Source: Cyclina sinensis
Taxonomy: Eukaryota; Mollusca; Bivalvia; Venerida; Veneridae
DNA length: 64,000 bases
Direction: 5' to 3'
NCBI GenBank assembly: GCA_012932295.1
Contig: JAAONU010000003.1
Span: 30,986,361-31,050,360, forward strand
Positions within the stretch are counted from its first letter, which is position 1, and the number at the start of each line of letters is the position of its first letter. The notes beneath the pieces were generated by a model. That model was not told the origin of the DNA and searched no databases. It saw only the letters and a program-made list of their open reading frames with translations. Both the position numbers and the translations under genes were made by a program. This document shows positions 47,901-59,128 of this stretch, in pieces.

Positions 47901-47964
47901 TATGAGGAAAAATATTTAATGTTACATCATTTTCCCGAATTTTTCTTGCACCACTAAGGCCTAG
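44901..47964. other. Non-coding stretch with faint repeat remnants
   Basis: Weak family A-type traces lie at about 45350-45600. A solo pogo-like terminus CAGTCCAACCTTACTTAAGC lies at about 46439, with an inverted TTGCTTAAG downstream and no partner end. 46090-46260 is relatively CpG-rich, with CAAAATGGTGGACATC on the minus strand. This resembles a promoter-type motif, but I see no coding exon. No confident gene. Confidence 0.4.
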
Positions 47965-48075
47965 TATCACAGTTTATACAGAAACCACACACTGAATGCT
48001 GTATCACAGTTTATACAGAAACCACACACTGAATGCTGTATCACAGTTTATACAGAAACCACACACCGAATGCTG
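47965..48075. repeat. 37-bp minisatellite, 3 copies
   Basis: Three head-to-tail units of 37 bp beginning TATCACAGTTTATACAGAAA. The first two are identical and the third has one change (ACACCG for ACACTG). Confidence 0.92.
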
Positions 48076-48206
48076 TGTAACTAATTACCAGGTTTATAGG
48101 GGAAAGCAATCAGTATAACAATTAGACCTGGATTTTCCTGTCAGCAAAAACATGAAAACTTATTTTATCTGATATCCAATACCTGAACATTCTGTAGAAA
48201 GAAAAA

Positions 48207-49062
48207 ACAAGAGGGCCATGATGGCCCTATATCGCTCACCTGACTGCTTTTAACAAAATTGTTATGGACCTGGTAATTGACCCCAGATGACCCATATTCG
48301 AACCTGACCTATAAATTATCAAAACAAACTTTCTGACAAATTTCCACATTATTTGGACTGAAAATGTTACCTCTAGAGTGTTTACAAAGTTTTTCCATAT
48401 CTGGGCTCTGTGATCTAGATTTTGATCCCAGATGACCCATATTCAAATCTGAGCTAGAAATCATTTAAACAACCTTTCTGACAAATTTCCAGGTTATTTT
48501 GATTGAAAATGTTACCACTTTTAAGAGTGTTGACAAGGTTTTTCAATATTTAGGCTCTGTGACCTAGTTTTTGATCCCAGATGACCCATATTCAAATCTG
48601 AGCTAGAAATCATTTAAACAACCTTTCTGATAAATTTCCAGGTTATTTCAACTGAAAATGTTACCTCATGAGTGTTAACAAGGTTTTTCCATATTTAGGC
48701 TTTGTGATCTAGTTTTTGACCCCAGATGACCCATATTTGATCTTGGACTAGAAATCACTGAAACAACCTTTCTGACAAATTTCCAGGAGAACTGGACTGA
48801 AAGAGTAGCCTCTAGAGTGTTAACAAGGTTTTTCTATTTTGGGGCCAGGTGAAATGGTTTTTTGTCCCAGATAACCCATGTTCGAACTCCTTCCAGTTAT
48901 TACTGGGACAAAGATCCTGACTAAGTTTCATGACAATTGAGGCAAAAATGTGACCACTACAGTGTTAACAAACTAAGTGTGGACGTCTGACGGATGACAG
49001 ACGACAGTCATTGATTGATCCTAATAGCTCACCATGAGCCTAGGGCTCAAGTGAGCTAAAAA
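48207..49062 (+). mobile_element. Pearl-like element, family A, complete
   Basis: The left end is AACAAGAGGGCCATGATGGC then CTATATCGCTCACCTGA, including the palindrome GGGCCATGATGGCCC. Divergent 145-bp repeats follow with CCCAGATGACCCATATTC and TCTGACAAATTTCCAGG. The microsatellite is short (GACGGATGACAGACGACAG). The right end ATAGCTCACCATGAGCCTAG then GGCTCAAGTGAGCTAAAAA folds as a hairpin and mirrors the left motif. Confidence 0.75.
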
Positions 49063-50691
49063 TATAAAGAACTTCTAGACTGCTGACTTACAGAGTTGCT
49101 TTCTGTTTTATAGTTTGGTCTCTTGGAAAAGAGGGACAATGAAATAAATGAGTCTATAGTAGAATTGTGTGGTTTCTCAAGTAAATGCCAGTTATACTCC
49201 AGACATAGCAATCTGTTGGAACAATAATTTTAAATCATTTATATAGAAGTCTGATAACATTCATTTACTAATGAAGTAAGCTCTTTTCCTTCTCAGTTTG
49301 TTAATTGTTAATGAGCAAGTACTTGTTGCTTTCTGTGCAGACTACTTTCCAATGTGTTTATAGTGCATTCAACTTACTGCTAACTATCTGTAGTGACCTG
49401 GATTCCATTAGTGCAAGAAATAATCAAGTACAATAAATCAATAAACAAATTGTAACAACCAACCAATGGGCAATGATTTTTTGTTCTGGTAGCTGAACAT
49501 TACTGGTATACCTAGAAAATAGGAAACTGTCAGAAATGACATTTTACAAGCACAGGCCCTAATCAGTAGCTATCATCTGTCTACATTTACAGATCTGTTA
49601 AGTAATAAGCAGGAAATTTAGCAATGCCATATAATGAATCTCATTTAAAGGCCACCTACCATCTTGAATTACAAAACGTAAAACATAATGTGGCCCTTAC
49701 ATATATTAGAATTTTCATTCATTACTCAGGTTACTATAGTGCCAGTAATTATGTGTAAATCAATACATTTCAGAAAACCAGTCCAATATCACAGGTTATT
49801 TCCACTGGTCACTTACATACTGATAGTCCCGAAGCCAGGCAGTTTTATGATATCAATAAAAAAATTTATCAGATGTGTTTTTAAGACTTTCTTAATGCTG
49901 CTGACCACTCAGATTGCAGGTCTTATTATATTTGTCAGAAATGCTTCTCTACAGATTTTATCATTCTACTTATATTACTTTTATCATTTTTAACATTTTA
50001 ACAAAAGACAGACATTCAGTAACATTTACCCTTTCTTTTGGCCTGTAAAAATATTGTATTTTGTGTTTTACAGTGTATTTTTCTTTTCTGTGTACTTTTT
50101 ATTTATGAATCGTACACATTGTGTGTGCAGTAAAAGAAATCGTATTTTGCTGCAATATTCCTAGATATCCATCTGATACTGTGAACAATAATCACTAGCC
50201 ATCACACTGAATTCAATTTTGCCTATGCATTGGTTACAAAGACATTCATTCAGATATATCAATTTGTTTGTTTTTCCAAGTTATTAAAGCAGTTGCATTT
50301 GTCAACAGACATATTGCAAACAGGCCATTCACCATTCATTTACTCATTTTGATTGCACCATAAATCCTGCTGCTTTAAGTCAGTTTTAATCTGATTTTAA
50401 TCCAGAGTTAGCATCAAATACAAAACTTCTCTGAAAAAAAACCCTTATCTCTTATGCAAACCATTCAATTTCTTTGATACTATAAGGAGGCAGTGGTCAT
50501 TTCTGACGGAAGAGGTGTATGTATACTAACATGTCAATCAACTGTGTTTAATTAAAACCTCCAGAATTTTCAAAATTCTTGTTCTATGAAAGTACCAAAC
50601 AAAGTCTAAAACCAGAACACATTGGTCTTTCAGCAATAAATTCATCAATGGAAACCCATGTTCGCTCCATTCTGTTTCACTCTATTCATAG
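49063..50691. other. Non-coding stretch, unique
   Basis: No gene recognised. The 101-codon plus frame at 49688-49993 is hydrophobic only because of its T-rich composition and shows no family motif. Confidence 0.45.
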
Positions 50692-50994
50692 ACCGTGGGA
50701 CAACTGATCGGTAAAAATTCATACTCATGAATAATTCATTCCCTACTTTCACTGGTTTCCAAAAGATTTCCATTGTGCAATCTCAGCCAATGAAATTACT
50801 TGTTACAATTTGCCTTTTCCGGCTTTGTTTAAATCCTAGGAAACACATCTATTTTAAGTTATATGTCGTTATAACTACTCTCTACATTGAAGAGTATCTA
50901 TTTGTATTGTGGAATCTCATTGGATGAAGAGTTACTTCCTTTTGCTAATTAATATTCATGAAAACAAATAATCTGCAGTCAATTGTCCCATGGT
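50692..50994. mobile_element. Possible MITE with ACCRTGGGACAA termini, 303 bp
   Basis: The left terminus is ACCGTGGGACAACTGA and the right, reverse complemented, ACCATGGGACAATTGA (14 of 16 match). Subterminal TTCATGAATA-like sequences also mirror each other. The target duplication is unclear (flanks CATAG and ACAAG), so the class is undetermined. A 66-codon frame inside is not a gene. Confidence 0.5.
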
Positions 50995-52080
50995 ACAAGG
51001 ATTGATACTTTATAAGGTGGTCTTTTAGAAAATTTAAGGCACCTTTTTTAAAAGTTTCAGTTATCTACTGTTAAAAATTCCAAACATTCTCATATAAGGA
51101 ATCATTCTGGTACTGTAAAACAGGGCTCAAACCTGTGACCCTCCATTAGTGAAAGTTTCCAGTGTTCTGAAGTAAACATCCATGAAGACTGCATGCACAG
51201 CAACCGAAAGGAAAGCTAGAATACACATGTACTAGATAAACTTGCTCCTGCTTTAAACTGCATCTTTCTTCTGTTTGGGTGATAAGATACTACAGTAGCA
51301 AAGTAATTATTAACATCACGCCACAATAAGATAGCTCTGCCCACATAGTCACATGGTAGCGAGATTTCAAGCCTCCGACAAACACTGACAAAAAACATGG
51401 ACGCCGTTCTAACGCTAAGGGAAATACCGGGTAGTTTCGGCAAGAAATTTCTGCCTTACAAATGCACTTTAAAACAAAGAGTTCAAGGCAGGAAGTGCTA
51501 TTTACAATGTAATTATCATATGTTTTTAATACAAACTTAACTCCATAATAAAATGAAATGCCTAAAATTAGATTTTCATGCAGATTCAGTGGGAGTGCAC
51601 ATAAATTGTTACCTGGATAAAATGTAAATAGTATCAATGTATTATGAGAAAGAAAAGTTAATCTAACCAAAACCAAAACCATATGATGTAAGTGGATTAT
51701 ATCAGAATGTTACCTGGTATTTATTAAATATCAATTTAGCGTGATTTATTTCTCACAAATTAAAATTAGTACGAGAAATGAAAGCAATCCCTAAGTTGTG
51801 TAACTTATTTTTTTTTTTATATAAAAACACTGACCCATGAATATCATCTGTACATTACAAGCTAGAACTGTAAACTGCTTAACATAAAAATAAAGTCTAA
51901 CATATAATATAAACATATAAGGATTAAGTGCCAATTATTTTTCATCTTAGCCCATTGCAAAAACATATCATCCTTTCCGCAGAATATCTGCAAATAACAA
52001 AGTAATTGACTTGAAACTAATACACATGTACAGCTACAACTTTACAGTGACTGACTCACAGAATTTAGCTTAAAATGTCT
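50995..52080. other. Non-coding stretch; ambiguous GC-richer patch
   Basis: At 51360-51450 the sequence is richer in CpG and two overlapping minus frames (up to 130 codons) cross it. Neither shows a recognisable domain, signal or convincing splice sites, so I do not call a gene. It could be an upstream exon or promoter of an unseen transcript. Confidence 0.35.
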
Positions 52081-52291
52081 TTTCTTTAAAATAAAAGAGA
52101 AGTTAATATACTATTGAAAAACATGATATTATGCATATCTATACATCATGAAAACTGAAGAAAAACGATTAAATTCACCAGGACTCGAACTCATTTTCTT
52201 TCAGTCAGTAAAATATACAGCAGCAATCTAAATCACTGAGCCACAGAGACTAGTTAATAACAAATGTCAAAATTAATAATATAAATAAAGT
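52081..52291 (-). repeat. tRNA-derived repeat, copy 1 (uninterrupted)
   Basis: Minus strand: A box TGGCTCAGTGATTTAG, B box GAGTTCGAGTCC. The flanking sequence (AGTTAATATACTATTGAAAA on one side, GTCAAAATTAATAATATAAA on the other) recurs around 55755-59128, where it is interrupted. The tRNA-like part is degraded and not a functional tRNA. At its 3' border (TA at 52290-52291) a TIR element starts. Confidence 0.7.
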
Positions 52292-52510
52292 ACTGTAAAC
52301 TCTCGGATATAATACCGGTACACACTTTTTTTTCAGAATTTTCAGTTTCCACAAAGGTGTGTGTATTTATTATACACGAGGGTCAGCCATCAGACAAGTT
52401 TTACCAGCTTGAAAACCTGTAAAATAACGGTCAAAAGTCAATAATTTTTGCCCAAATGATCAAGATTTCTGTTTTGGTGCACCTTCTTTTTTGGAGAGCG
52501 TTATTATACT
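52292..52510 (+). mobile_element. TA-target TIR element, left part only
   Basis: CTGTAAACTCTCGGATATAA and the following 215 bp (AGAATTTTCAGTTTCCACA, AGCTTGAAAACCTGTAAAAT, TTTGGTGCACCTTCTTTTTT) match the left part of the element at 55784. The match is lost after GAGAGCGTTATTA and no right terminus is visible, so the copy is truncated. Confidence 0.65.
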
Positions 52511-53542
52511 TTATTTCTCAATGAGCGAAAAAACATTGAAAGCATATATTTGGCATACAAACATTAAACATTGTTTTTGGCTGGGTGGGGTGGGTGGGGG
52601 AGGGGGTCTTGTATCTATTGAGATTTGAAAATTTTCATGCATCGTCAACCCAGCTTACAACCCATATTTTGCAAGACTCTACTAAGACTGCAAGAATCGT
52701 GAGCTACTGTCTTCAAAGTGAACTAAGAAAAAACAAACTGTACAAGCATGAGAGACATGTTCTGCTGAAAGTACATAGATATACACAAAGAACTATTCTC
52801 TGGTAAACTACAGAGGAATAAAAAGATACACAATCTAGTCACAAGAGAGACCAACTCCATATTGCATAGTGTAGATATACTATCTTTGCAAATGAAGACT
52901 GGTTCCAGACAGCATAACTGACAATCAATCCAGGATACAGATCCATACTGAGGCACATGCTACATACACTGCTGTGCAAAAAAAACAATGAATGGATCAA
53001 AACTTCATTTTTCAGTGAGTAAATCCGTTTAATGCAAGTGCAAATAAATTATTTATGAAAAGTTGAAGAAAATTATGGCATGAGTACAAAAACTTACAGA
53101 AACAGTTGTCATGCCAGCTGTAAGAAGGTGCAAAATATAGTTATACTACAGCAGACTTTGATTTTCTTGGTTTCTGGACAATGTGTAAAAAATCTTCTTA
53201 ACAAAACCCTGAAGACTTAGATGTTTGGTATCTGGGATGAATATTGACCTCTTTACATTTTAAATATAAGGGTTACACAACTGCCTACGGCCTTCAAGTA
53301 GCAGTAATAATCAAATACTCTAGAAAAATAAAAAATTCTTTTGGTATTACTTGTCTCCCCATCCCATTGCTGCAATACACAGCTTACAACCGAAGACCTA
53401 TGAACTAGGATGCATCTAATGGGCCAGAGTATAATACAAGTTTTGTTCAGACAATGTTTTGCCACAAAGTTACAGAGGCAGATAAACTCAGGGAAAGGCT
53501 CATACTTTATATAATAGTGTTTTAACTTTGTAAAACAGAATC
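52511..53542. other. Non-coding stretch
   Basis: Contains a G-rich run at 52580-52606 followed by ATTGAGATTTGAAAATTTTC, which resembles the subterminal sequence of the hAT-like element at 34905-34932, but no terminus follows. No gene recognised. Confidence 0.45.
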
Positions 53543-55441
53543 AAACAAGAGGGCCATGATGGCCCTGTATCGCTCACCTGAGTATGACTGCTTTAAACAA
53601 AGTTGCTATGGACCTGGTTATTTGACCCCAGATGACCCATATTCAAACTTGACCTAGAAATTATTGAAACAATCTCTTTGACAAATTTCAAGGTTATTTG
53701 TACTGAAAATGTTATCTCTAGAGTGTTAACAAGATTTTTCCATATTTGGGCTCTATGACCTAGTTTTTGACCCCAGATTACCCATATCCAAACTTGAGCT
53801 ACAAATCATCAAAACAACCTTCCTGACAAATTTCCAGGACATTTGGACTAAAAATGTAACCTCTACAGGATTAACAAGGTTTTTCTACTTTCGGGCTCTG
53901 TGACCTAGTTTTTGACCCCAGAAAACCTATATTCAAAACTAAGCTAGAAATCATCGATAGAACCTTTCTGACAAATTACCAGGTTATTTGGACTGAAAAT
54001 GCTACCTTTAGAATGTTAACAAGGTTTTTCCATATTTGGACTCTGTGACCTAGTTTGTGACTCCAGATGACCCATATTCGAACTTGATCTAGAAATCCTC
54101 AAGGCAACCTTTCTGACAAATTTCCAGATTATTTGGGCTGAAAATGTAACCTCTAGAGTGTTAACAAGGTTTTTCCATATTTGGGCTCTGTGACCTAGTT
54201 TTTGACCCAAGATGACCCATACTCCAACTTGAGCTAGAAATCATCAAGAAAACCTGTCTGACAAATTTCCAGGATATTTGGACTGAAAATGTAACCTCTG
54301 GAGTGTTAAAAAGTTTTTTACATATTTGAACCATGTGACCTAGTTTTTGATCCCAGATGACCCATATCCAAATCTGAGCTAGAAATCTTTGAAACAATCT
54401 TTCTGACAAATTTCAAGGACATTTGGACTAAAAATGTAACCTCTAGAGGATTAACAAGGTTTTTCTACTTTCGGGCTCTGTGACCTAGTTTTTGACCCCA
54501 GAAAACCTATATTCAAAACTAAGATAGAAATCATCGATAGAACCTTTCTGACAAATTTCCAGGTTATTTGGACTGAAAATGCTACCTTTAGAATGTTAAC
54601 AAGGTTTTTCCATATTTGGACTCTGTGACCTAGTTTGTGACTCCAGATGACCCATATTCGAACTTGATCTAGAAATCCTCAAGGCAACTTTTCTGACAAA
54701 TTTCCAGATTATTTGGGCTGAAAATGTAACCTCTAGAGTGTTAACAAGGTTTTTCCATATTTGGGCTCCGTGACCTAGTTTTTGACCCCAGATGACCCAT
54801 ATTTAAACTTGACCTAGAAATTGTCAAAGCAACCTTTCTGACAAATTTCCAGATTATTTGGGCTGAAAATGTAACCTCTAGAGTGTTAACAAGGTTTTTC
54901 CATATTTGGGCTCTGTGACCTAGTTTTTGACCCCAGATAACCCATATTTGAACTTGACCTAGAAATTGTCAAAACAACCTTTTTGACAAAATTCCAGATT
55001 ATTTGGGCTGAAAATGTAACCTCTAGAGTGTTAACAAGATTTTTCTATTTTTGGGCTCCGTGACCTAGTTTTTTAACCCAGATTACCCATATTTGAACTT
55101 GAGCTAGAAATCATCAATAGAACCTTTCTGACAAATTTCCAGGATATTTGGACTGAAAAAGTAGCCTCTAGAGTGTTAACAAGGTTTTTCTATATTTGGG
55201 CTCTGTGACCTAGTTTTCCAACCCTGATAACCCATGTTCGAACTCGTCCGAGATATCAATGAGACAAACATCCAGTGCAAGTTTCATGACAATTGAGGCA
55301 AAAATGTGACCACTAGAGTGTTAACGAACTAATTGTGGACGGACGGACGGACGGACGGACGGACGGACGGACGGACGACGGACGACGGACAAAAGGTGAT
55401 CAGAAAAGCTCACTCTGTCACTACGTGACAGGTGAGCTAAA
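53543..55441 (+). mobile_element. Pearl-like element, family A, complete, with higher-order repeat
   Basis: The left end is AACAAGAGGGCCATGATGGC then GTATCGCTCACCTGAG. About a dozen 145-bp monomers follow (CTGTGACCTAGTTTTTGACC, GTGTTAACAAGGTTTTTCCA). A 580-bp tetramer is duplicated (about 53823-54206 again at about 54404-54786). The (GGAC)n microsatellite at 55336-55390 is the longest of the window. The terminal hairpin is GCTCACTCTGTCACTACGTG followed by ACAGGTGAGC. Confidence 0.82.
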
Positions 55442-55783
55442 AATGTATCTTTAACACCATCAGTCAAGGGCTTAAATTGGCATAAGATTATATCAAGTCT
55501 TAACTAAGCTATGCAGGTACAGTATTTGATCCAGTCTTGAACAAAGCCCTTGACGACAACAATCTTACATAGAGCAGAATGTGTCCAAACTCCCTAGCTG
55601 ATGTCAGTCTTGGTATCATTAGTATAGTACATTCTATTCTGATCTTACACTGCTTCAGACAGCTCCATGACATCACAATGACTCCAATACAGTGTCTGAG
55701 AACATTCACTGTAAAATCATATCAAATAAGATTCAAACTAACACTTCATTTTTTTTCTTTAAAATTTAAGACAAGTTAATATA
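55442..55783. other. Unique sequence and left edge of repeat copy 2
   Basis: Mostly unique; 55755-55783 (TTTAAAATTTAAGACAAGTT then AATATA) is the left edge of the second copy of the tRNA-derived repeat, cut at the TA dinucleotide by the following element. Confidence 0.6.
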
Positions 55784-56573
55784 CCATAAACGCTCGAATA
55801 TAATACGCACTTTTTTTCAAGAATTTTCAGTATCCACACGAAAGTGGGCCGTCAGACAATTTTTTCTAGCTTGAAAACCCGTAAAATACAGGCCAAAAGT
55901 CAATAATATCTGTCCAAATGATCGTGTTTTCTTTTTTGGTGCACCTTCTTTTTGGAGAGCGTTATTAAAGGGAGAAAACCAATGTCATCAGTACTGAAAG
56001 TACGGTATCGTAAAAGCCCTTATAACGCCGTTTTTGTTTTTGTTTTTTTTGTTTTTTTTATTCTCTAAATGTGTAACTGCTAAAGATTCAATCATATAAC
56101 CAATGTTTACCGGTATAATGCCCGTCAATATTCGCACTCACACAATTATCGACCAATTAATTTGATAAAGGAGTCGTCCGTATATTGTTAAACAAACATA
56201 ATAATTAGTGTCGTTTGATGTTGCCAAAATTACGAGATGTTTGTTAACACATCCAAAAGGTATTGAGAAGGTGTTGACACTTTGAGATAATGCCATGTTT
56301 ATTCGATATTTCCGAAAGAAATAGTTTCTAGGGCTAATTGTCCTTAATGAAATAAAGAGTTAAATGCAACCGTAGCAATATTCACGCGATGTAGTTGTTA
56401 CGCGCACCGACAATGGCCGCTTCCTGAACGAAAAACATGGACAAATGGTAACTATTTCCAGACGAAATTTGTGTGCGTATTATATTCCAATGCAAGCTTT
56501 TTTCCCCAGATCTTGAGGCCAGACCAGGGGTGCGTTTTATACACGCTAGCGTACAATATTCGAGCGTTTACAG
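55784..56573. mobile_element. TA-target TIR element (pogo/mariner-like MITE), 790 bp, complete
   Basis: The left terminus is CCATAAACGCTCGAATATAA then TACGC. The right, reverse complemented, is CTGTAAACGCTCGAATATTG then TACGC. TA flanks both ends (55782-55783, 56574-56575). The paralogous repeat at 52081 supplies the empty site AATATACTATTGAAAA with a single TA. No transposase frame. A partial relative lies at 52292. Confidence 0.85.
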
Positions 56574-56608
56574 TACTATGGAAAAAACAGAATATTATGC
56601 TTCTATAC

Positions 56609-57015
56609 ACCATGAAAATGTCACAGGACTGATATAGGTGATATGGTTACTAACGTACTATCACCAGCCCGAGTAGCTCAGTTGGTAGAGCACCTGACTT
56701 GCAAGAGGGGGGTCACGGGTTCGAGTCCCGCCCTGGGTAAATGATTTTTCTGACCCCGCGACATTGGCACCCAATGTGGTCTGTGACTGTTACATTGCTA
56801 CGCATGTGCTTCCATTATAAGTCTCTATGTCTGTGAATTCGAGGATGAATTCTTATAGAGCAGGGGAGAATGTCACAGGACTGATATAGGTGATATGGTT
56901 ACTAACGTACTATTACCAGCCCGAGTAGCTCAGTTGGTAGAGCACCTGACTTGCAAGCGGGGGGTCGCGGGTTCGAGTCCCACCCTGGGTAAATGATTTT
57001 TCTGACCCCGCGACA
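56609..57015 (+). repeat. Tandem pair of tRNA-like units, period 252 bp
   Basis: Two copies of a unit begin near ATGTCACAGGACTGATATAG, contain GCCCGAGTAGCTCAGTTGGT, AGAGCACCTGACTTGCAAG and GGGTTCGAGTCCC, and end CCCTGGGTAAATGATTTTTC. The tRNA-like parts are 56669-56740 and 56921-56992. The A and B boxes are intact and the loop CTTGCAA would read TGC (Ala-like), but the anticodon stem has mismatches. The minus frame reading GWDSNPRPPACKSGALPTEL is antisense to this tRNA-like unit. Confidence 0.75.
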
Positions 57016-57025
57016 AAAACTGAAA

Positions 57026-58992
57026 AAACAAGAGGGCCATGATGCCCCTATATCGCTCACCTGAATATGACTACTTTTAACAAAGTTGCTGTGGACCTGG
57101 TTAATTGATCCCAGATGACCCATATTCAAACTTGGCCTAGAAATTATTGAAACAATCTTTCTGACAAATTTCAAGGTTATTTGGACTGAAAGTGTAGCCT
57201 CTAGAGTGTTAACAAAGTTTTTCCATATTTGGGCTCTGTGACCTAGTTTTTGACCCCAGATGATCCATATCCAAACCTGAGCTAGAAATCATCAAAACAA
57301 CCTTTCTGACAAATTTCCAGGACATTTGGACTGAAAATGTAGCCTCGAGTGTTTACAAAGTTTTTCGATATTTAGGCTCTGTGACCTAGTTTTTTAATCC
57401 AGATGACCCATATTCAAAGTTGAGCTGGAAATCATAGAAGCAACCTTTCTGACAAATTTTCAGGTTATTTGGAATTAAAATCTTAACTCTAGAGTGTTAA
57501 CAAGGTTTTTCCATATTTGGTCTCTGTGACCTAGTTTTTGATAAAAGATGACCCATATTATAACTTGAGCTAGAAATCATCATATCAACCTGTCTGACAA
57601 ATTTCCAGGACATTTGGACTGAAAATGTAACTTCTGGAGTGTTAAAATGGTTTATACATTTTAGGGCTCTGTGACCTAGTTTTTGATTCCAGATGACCCA
57701 TATCCTAATCTGGGCTAGAAATCATTGAAACAACCTTTCTGACAAATTTCAAGGACATTTGGACTGAAAATGTAACCTCAAGAGCATAAACAAGGATTTT
57801 TTACTTTTTGGGCCTGTGTCCTAGTTTTTGACCCCACATAACCCATATTCAAAACTGGGCTAGAAATCATTAAAACAATCTTTCTGACAAATTTCAAGGT
57901 TATTTGAACTGAAAATGTTACCTCAATGCGTGTTAACAAGGTTTTTCCATATCTGGGGTCTGTGACCTAGTTTTTGAACCCAGATGACTTATATTCGAAT
58001 TTGAGCTAGAAATCATAGAAACAACCTGTCTGACAAATTTCCAGATTACTTGGACTGAAAATGTTACTTCTCCTTCTTCAAGAAGATTTTCAAAGTTTTC
58101 ACTATATAAGCCTATGGAAAACCAATGACCCCGGGGTGGGGCCAAATTTGACTCTAGGGGTATAATTGGAACAAACTTGGTAGAGGTCCACTAGACAATG
58201 CTACATACTTAATCTTAAGGCTCAGGGCCTTGTGGTTTCAGACAAGAAGATTTTCGAAGTTTTTCCTATATAAGCCTATGTAAAACCAATGACCCCAGGG
58301 TGGGGCCAAATTAGAGCCCACAGGTATAATTTGAACAAACTTGGTAGAAGTCCACTAGACAATGCTACATACCAAATATCTAAGCTTTATGCCTTACGGT
58401 TTCTGACAAGAAGATTTTTAAAGTTTTTCCTATATAACTCTATGTAAAACAAGTTACCCCTGGGGCGGGGCCATTTTTGACCCGGAGGCCATGATTTGAA
58501 CAAACTTGGTAGTGGTCCACTAGACAATGCTGCACACCAAATATCTTAGCTCTATGCCTTATGGTTTCTGACAAGAAGATTTTTAAAGTTTTTCCTATAT
58601 AACTCTATGTAAAACAAGTTACCCCTGGGGCGGGGCCATTTTTGACCCCAGGATCATAATTTGAACAAACTTGGTAGAGGTCCACTAGATGATGCTTTAT
58701 ACCAAATATCAAAGCTCCAGGTCTTGTGGTTTCTGACAAGAAGATTTTTAAAGATTCAACTTTTAAAATCTGTTTTTAGCTCCTGTGACCCAGAAATGCA
58801 ATGAACTGGAACAATTTGAACAAACTTGGTAGAGCTTCATGCAAGGAACATTCAAGGCAAGTTTCATTAAATTTTGCCCAGTGGTTTCAGAGGAGATGTC
58901 GTTTGAATGAATTGTGGACGACGGACGGACGGACGGACGCCGGACAATCAAGGATCCTAAAAGCTCACATGAGCATGCTCAGGTGAGCTAAA
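57026..58992 (+). mobile_element. Pearl-like element, family A, complete, two body types
   Basis: The left end is AACAAGAGGGCCATGATGCC then CTATATCGCTCACCTGA. The first half (to about 58070) is 145-bp ACCTAGTTTTTGACCCCAGA monomers. The second half switches to GAAGATTTTCAAAGTTTTCC/GGTAGAGGTCCACTAGACAA repeats of about 150 bp. A GGACGACGGACGGACGGACG microsatellite precedes the end hairpin AGCTCACATGAGCATGCTCA then GGTGAGCT. This is a composite of the two body types seen separately in other family A copies. Confidence 0.8.
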
Positions 58993-59128
58993 AAAGTTTT
59001 AACTTAGTCAGGTTTTGATCTGATGACCTTTTTGGTCGGTAAAATATAGAGTGACAATCTACACCACTGGGCCACTGAGACTAGTTATCAAGTTTCGTCA
59101 AAATTAATGTTATAACTAAAGTATCTAC
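58993..59128 (-). repeat. tRNA-derived repeat, copy 2 (right remainder)
   Basis: AATCTACACCACTGGGCCAC then TGAGACTAGTTATC and GTCAAAATTAATGTTATAAC match copy 1 at 52210-52291. Read on the minus strand it keeps an A-box-like TGGCCCAGTGGTGTAG, while the B box is degraded. It ends AAAGTATCTACACC with no TIR element at the TA where copy 1 has one. Confidence 0.65.

Noticed and set aside
51290..51682. 130-codon minus frame, the longest in the window
   Set aside because: No recognisable domain, overlaps another minus frame of equal plausibility, and the composition is typical of chance. I kept only a note on the CpG-richer patch.
56669..56992. Functional tRNA-Ala genes
   Set aside because: A and B boxes are good, but the anticodon stems are mismatched and both units lie within a 252-bp duplicated repeat; SINE-like or pseudogene is the safer call.
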